Positions 62,059 to 64,000 of a stretch of 64,000 bases of DNA are shown here, piece by piece. The notes below the pieces were generated by a model. It had not been told where the DNA came from. It worked only from the letters and a program-made list of their open reading frames with translations, and searched no databases. The position numbers and the translations under genes are program-made. The stretch spans positions 1 to 64,000 of the forward strand of contig CAWEJL010000004.1 in assembly GCA_963809385.1 (NCBI GenBank), written 5' to 3'. Source of the stretch: JAKAIY01 sp963809385. GTDB lineage: Bacteria; Chloroflexota; Ktedonobacteria; Ktedonobacterales; JADMIN01. How positions within the stretch are numbered: the first letter of the stretch is position 1; each line of letters begins with the position of its first letter.

Positions 62059-63301
62059 ATGGGCGTATTCGGCATGATGCGAGATCGGCTACGCGCGCTG
62101 TGGCGCGCGCTATGGGGCGCTATCATTTCCGGTGGAACGCCGCGAACGCGGCTGGCCATCCTCTCCGCCGCCGCGCTGCTGGCCCTGCTGCTGGTCAGCG
62201 TGGCCCTGGCGCTCAACACGTCCGGCGCAACCACGCAGGCCCCTATGGCGCTGGTCTCTGCCCCCACCACCACGAGCACCATCTCCGCCCACCGTCACGA
62301 CCACACCGCCCAGCCCGACCGCCACCATCCACAAGAACACGTCAAAGCCCAAGACACCGCCTCCACCCCCACCGCCGCCACCGCCACCGCCTTCGTCGCC
62401 CCCTCCCGCGCCAACCGGCACGCCCGGCGGCGACGGCATCTTCTCCCAGTTCTGCGGCACCCCCACTCCCACGCCGCCCACGCCCAGCCCGACCGCTACC
62501 AGCGCGCCCACCGCGACAGCTACAGCGACGGCGACGGCGACGGCGGTAGCGACGGCAACGGCAACCGCCGCCCAGCAGCGCCAGCTCGCCCAGGCGACCT
62601 GCATCCCCTGCCCCTATTACGCGGGGAATAATCCCAGCCAGGCGCAGATCGCGACCGCGCTAGCGACCGCTGGGAGCCTCTACGGCGTTCCCGCGAACCT
62701 GATGAAGGCCGTCGCCTGGCAGGAAAGCCGCTGGCACGAAGACGTGTACTCATGCGACGGCGGCATCGGACTGATGCAGATTCAGTACTACACCTACCCC
62801 TGGCTCAACGGGCAGGCGGTCCCTGCGTGCGGTCTGGGCGTCACCAGCTACGACCCGTACAGCCTTCAGGGCAATGCCGACCTGGGCGCCAAGTATCTCA
62901 GGTACCTCAGCTGTTTTTACAGTTATTGGGGCAATAATGGCTCGGGCGCTTCCCTGAAGAACCCCGGCCCCTACACCATAGACTGGTATTATCAGCAGGC
63001 GGGCTTGCCCTATCCTGACTCCTACACCGCCAGCGGGGCGGCCAACCCCAACAGCTTCTGCGCCGCGGTCTTCAACGCCAGCGGCGCCTACCCCGCTCTG
63101 CCATCCACGCTCCACGACCCCTGGAGCTGTCCTTACACCGCTACGACCGGCGACGCCACGCTGCTCGACATCACACTTAGCGCCTATAACGAGGGCGCTG
63201 ACTATACCGACCAGAACGGGATCCAAAACTGGTGGTACGTCAACGGCGTCGAAGGGTGGATCCCGCAATTCGCTTCCGGCGCGCTACCAGTCCCCTCTTG
63301 A
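62059..63301 (+). CDS. membrane-anchored lytic-transglycosylase-like protein (one frameshift)
   Basis: About 413 residues after repair. A short cytoplasmic part and one membrane segment (AILSAAALLALLLVSVALAL) lead to a long Thr/Pro/Ala linker, which changes frame near 62283. One extra base there explains the length. Then comes a CIPCPYYAGNNPS motif and an SLT-type lysozyme domain: LMKAVAWQESRWHEDVYSCD (catalytic Glu) and GGIGLMQIQYYTYPW, with C-terminal LSAYNEGADYTDQNGIQNWW. It should cut peptidoglycan glycan strands outside the membrane. A closely similar gene starts at 63464. Confidence 0.83.
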
Positions 63302-63463
63302 GGGGGCGCTGGACTGTCTGGCGGCGAGGGGCAAGCCGCGCGATTTCCTAACACCGTTAGATTTCTCTAACTCTACAGCGCCTGTTTCGTACTGGTGTCA
63401 ACTTGAGACACTACAGCGGGCGACGGCGGTCATACGTACGTCACCGGACGGAGGTTCACGCCT

Positions 63464-64000
63464 ATGCGCGAGCGAAGGTCAATCGGACAGCGGTTATCAG
63501 GGGCGCGCTCACGGCTCGTGCCGGCGGGTTGCGCTCTCGCGCTGCTTGGCGTGACAGTCGCGCTGCTCACGGGAGTGGTTGTGCCGAACGTGCGCGTCTT
63601 GTTTGGCGCATCCCCCGCGACTTCCAGCGCCCAGTCCACGAACACGCCGCAGAGGCAAGCGCCCGGCAACCTGGCCTACCAGTTGATTCTACCCACGGCG
63701 CCCGCTGTGGCGCTCACGATCCCGCGTACGCCCGACCTGCCGCACGACGCGCTCTTTGCTACGCTGGGCAAGGCGAAGGCCCAGAACAGCTGCGAGGTCG
63801 CCACCCCGCCCGCCACGACGCCTACCGCGATCCCCACCGTCAGCAGCGCCACCGCGACTCCTGACGCTACGGCGACCGACACTCCGACGCCCACGGCGAC
63901 CGACACGCCTGAGCCCGCCACGCCCACGGCGACCGCCGGCTTGGGGCAGGTCACCCCGACCGCGACGTGCGCGGCATGCCCAGTCTATCTGGGCAATAAC
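63464..64000 (+). CDS. second transglycosylase-like protein, truncated by the window edge
   Basis: An open frame runs from ATG 63464 (GGAGG upstream) to the end of the window without a stop. It has a short basic start, a membrane segment (AGCALALLGVTVALLTGVVV), then a Thr/Pro/Ala-rich linker with repeated TATDTPTPTATDTPEP-like units, and CAACPVYLGNN at the very edge. That last motif matches CIPCPYYAGNN just before the SLT domain of the previous protein, so an SLT domain probably follows outside the window. The pair looks like a tandem duplication. Confidence 0.72.
   Translation, partial: MRERRSIGQRLSGARSRLVPAGCALALLGVTVALLTGVVVPNVRVLFGASPATSSAQSTNTPQRQAPGNLAYQLILPTAPAVALTIPRTPDLPHDALFATLGKAKAQNSCEVATPPATTPTAIPTVSSATATPDATATDTPTPTATDTPEPATPTATAGLGQVTPTATCAACPVYLGNN

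Overview
This is a high-GC bacterial chromosome segment. The most likely source is a soil-type Chloroflexota of the Ktedonobacteria sort. That is inference from gene style: XRE-NB-ARC-TPR regulators, membrane proteins with low-complexity Pro/Gly/Ser/Thr tails, a CheB-CheR-kinase fusion, and a psuG/lysA/tlyA/purE mix. No rRNA or marker phylogeny is available here. The window carries one complete IS630-type element, a tmRNA and about 55 protein genes. Many otherwise conserved genes contain one or more single-base frameshifts. In at least four of them, restoring one G in a GG/GGG run repairs the frame, so much of the breakage may be sequence error rather than decay.

Layout: 0-3 kb holds a TIR-domain membrane protein split by the IS630 element. 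3.4-6.6 kb holds a redox set (FAD/2Fe-2S reductase, ApbE flavin transferase, ferric-reductase-like cytochrome b). 6.7-7.6 kb holds an orphan YgiT zinc-finger protein and a TMEM175-type channel. 7.8-11.2 kb holds a LacI-family regulator with a readable promoter and operator, a 3-hydroxyisobutyrate-dehydrogenase-like enzyme and an NMT1-like binding protein. 11.2-12.4 kb holds a TIR-TerD fusion. 12.9-19.0 kb is a minus-strand operon: alpha/beta hydrolase, then a branched-chain-amino-acid-type ABC importer (substrate-binding protein, LivH, LivM, LivG, LivF). 19.2-21.1 kb is divergent and carries an OsmC-like gene with an in-frame UGA at the catalytic-cysteine codon, then a creatinase-like M24 protein. 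21.1-26.9 kb is a minus-strand GntR - E1 alpha - E1 beta - M24 - E2 operon for a 2-oxoacid dehydrogenase. 27.1-32.5 kb holds a DUF4190 protein, a two-subunit molybdenum hydroxylase, a cupin and a glycoside hydrolase, the last three heavily frameshifted. From 32.7 kb on the content is mixed: beta-helix surface protein, cupredoxin, DUF1697, tmRNA, psuG, lysA, SCP2-like, tlyA, BadF-type kinase, MBL hydrolase, PAP2-like, XRE-NB-ARC-TPR regulator, ICMT-like, LuxR regulator with two HtrA-like proteases, SDR, CheB-CheR-PAS-kinase, menA-like, AlkZ-related, MFS, an EXORDIUM-like secreted protein, purE, and two lytic-transglycosylase-like proteins at the right edge.

How parts fit together: a near-palindrome ACAATCGTTTGT occurs at the LacI gene's own promoter, twice (21 bp apart) in front of the hydrolase/ABC operon, and inside the spacer of the molybdenum-hydroxylase promoter. 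This ties 7.8-30.6 kb together as one catabolic regulon. The 2-oxoacid dehydrogenase operon appears to be under a separate FCD-type GntR regulator with two tandem TGGT-N3-ACC sites. The substrate is unknown; hydrolase, M24 and molybdenum-hydroxylase content suggests a nitrogen-containing organic compound.

The strongest novel signal is the OsmC-like gene at 19294-19842. Its frame runs unbroken through a UGA exactly where the family has its reactive cysteine. A 6-bp hairpin with loop GUU lies 14 nt downstream, which fits bacterial SECIS geometry, so this is a candidate selenoprotein. The TIR-TerD fusion and the LacI regulon are the next most interesting.
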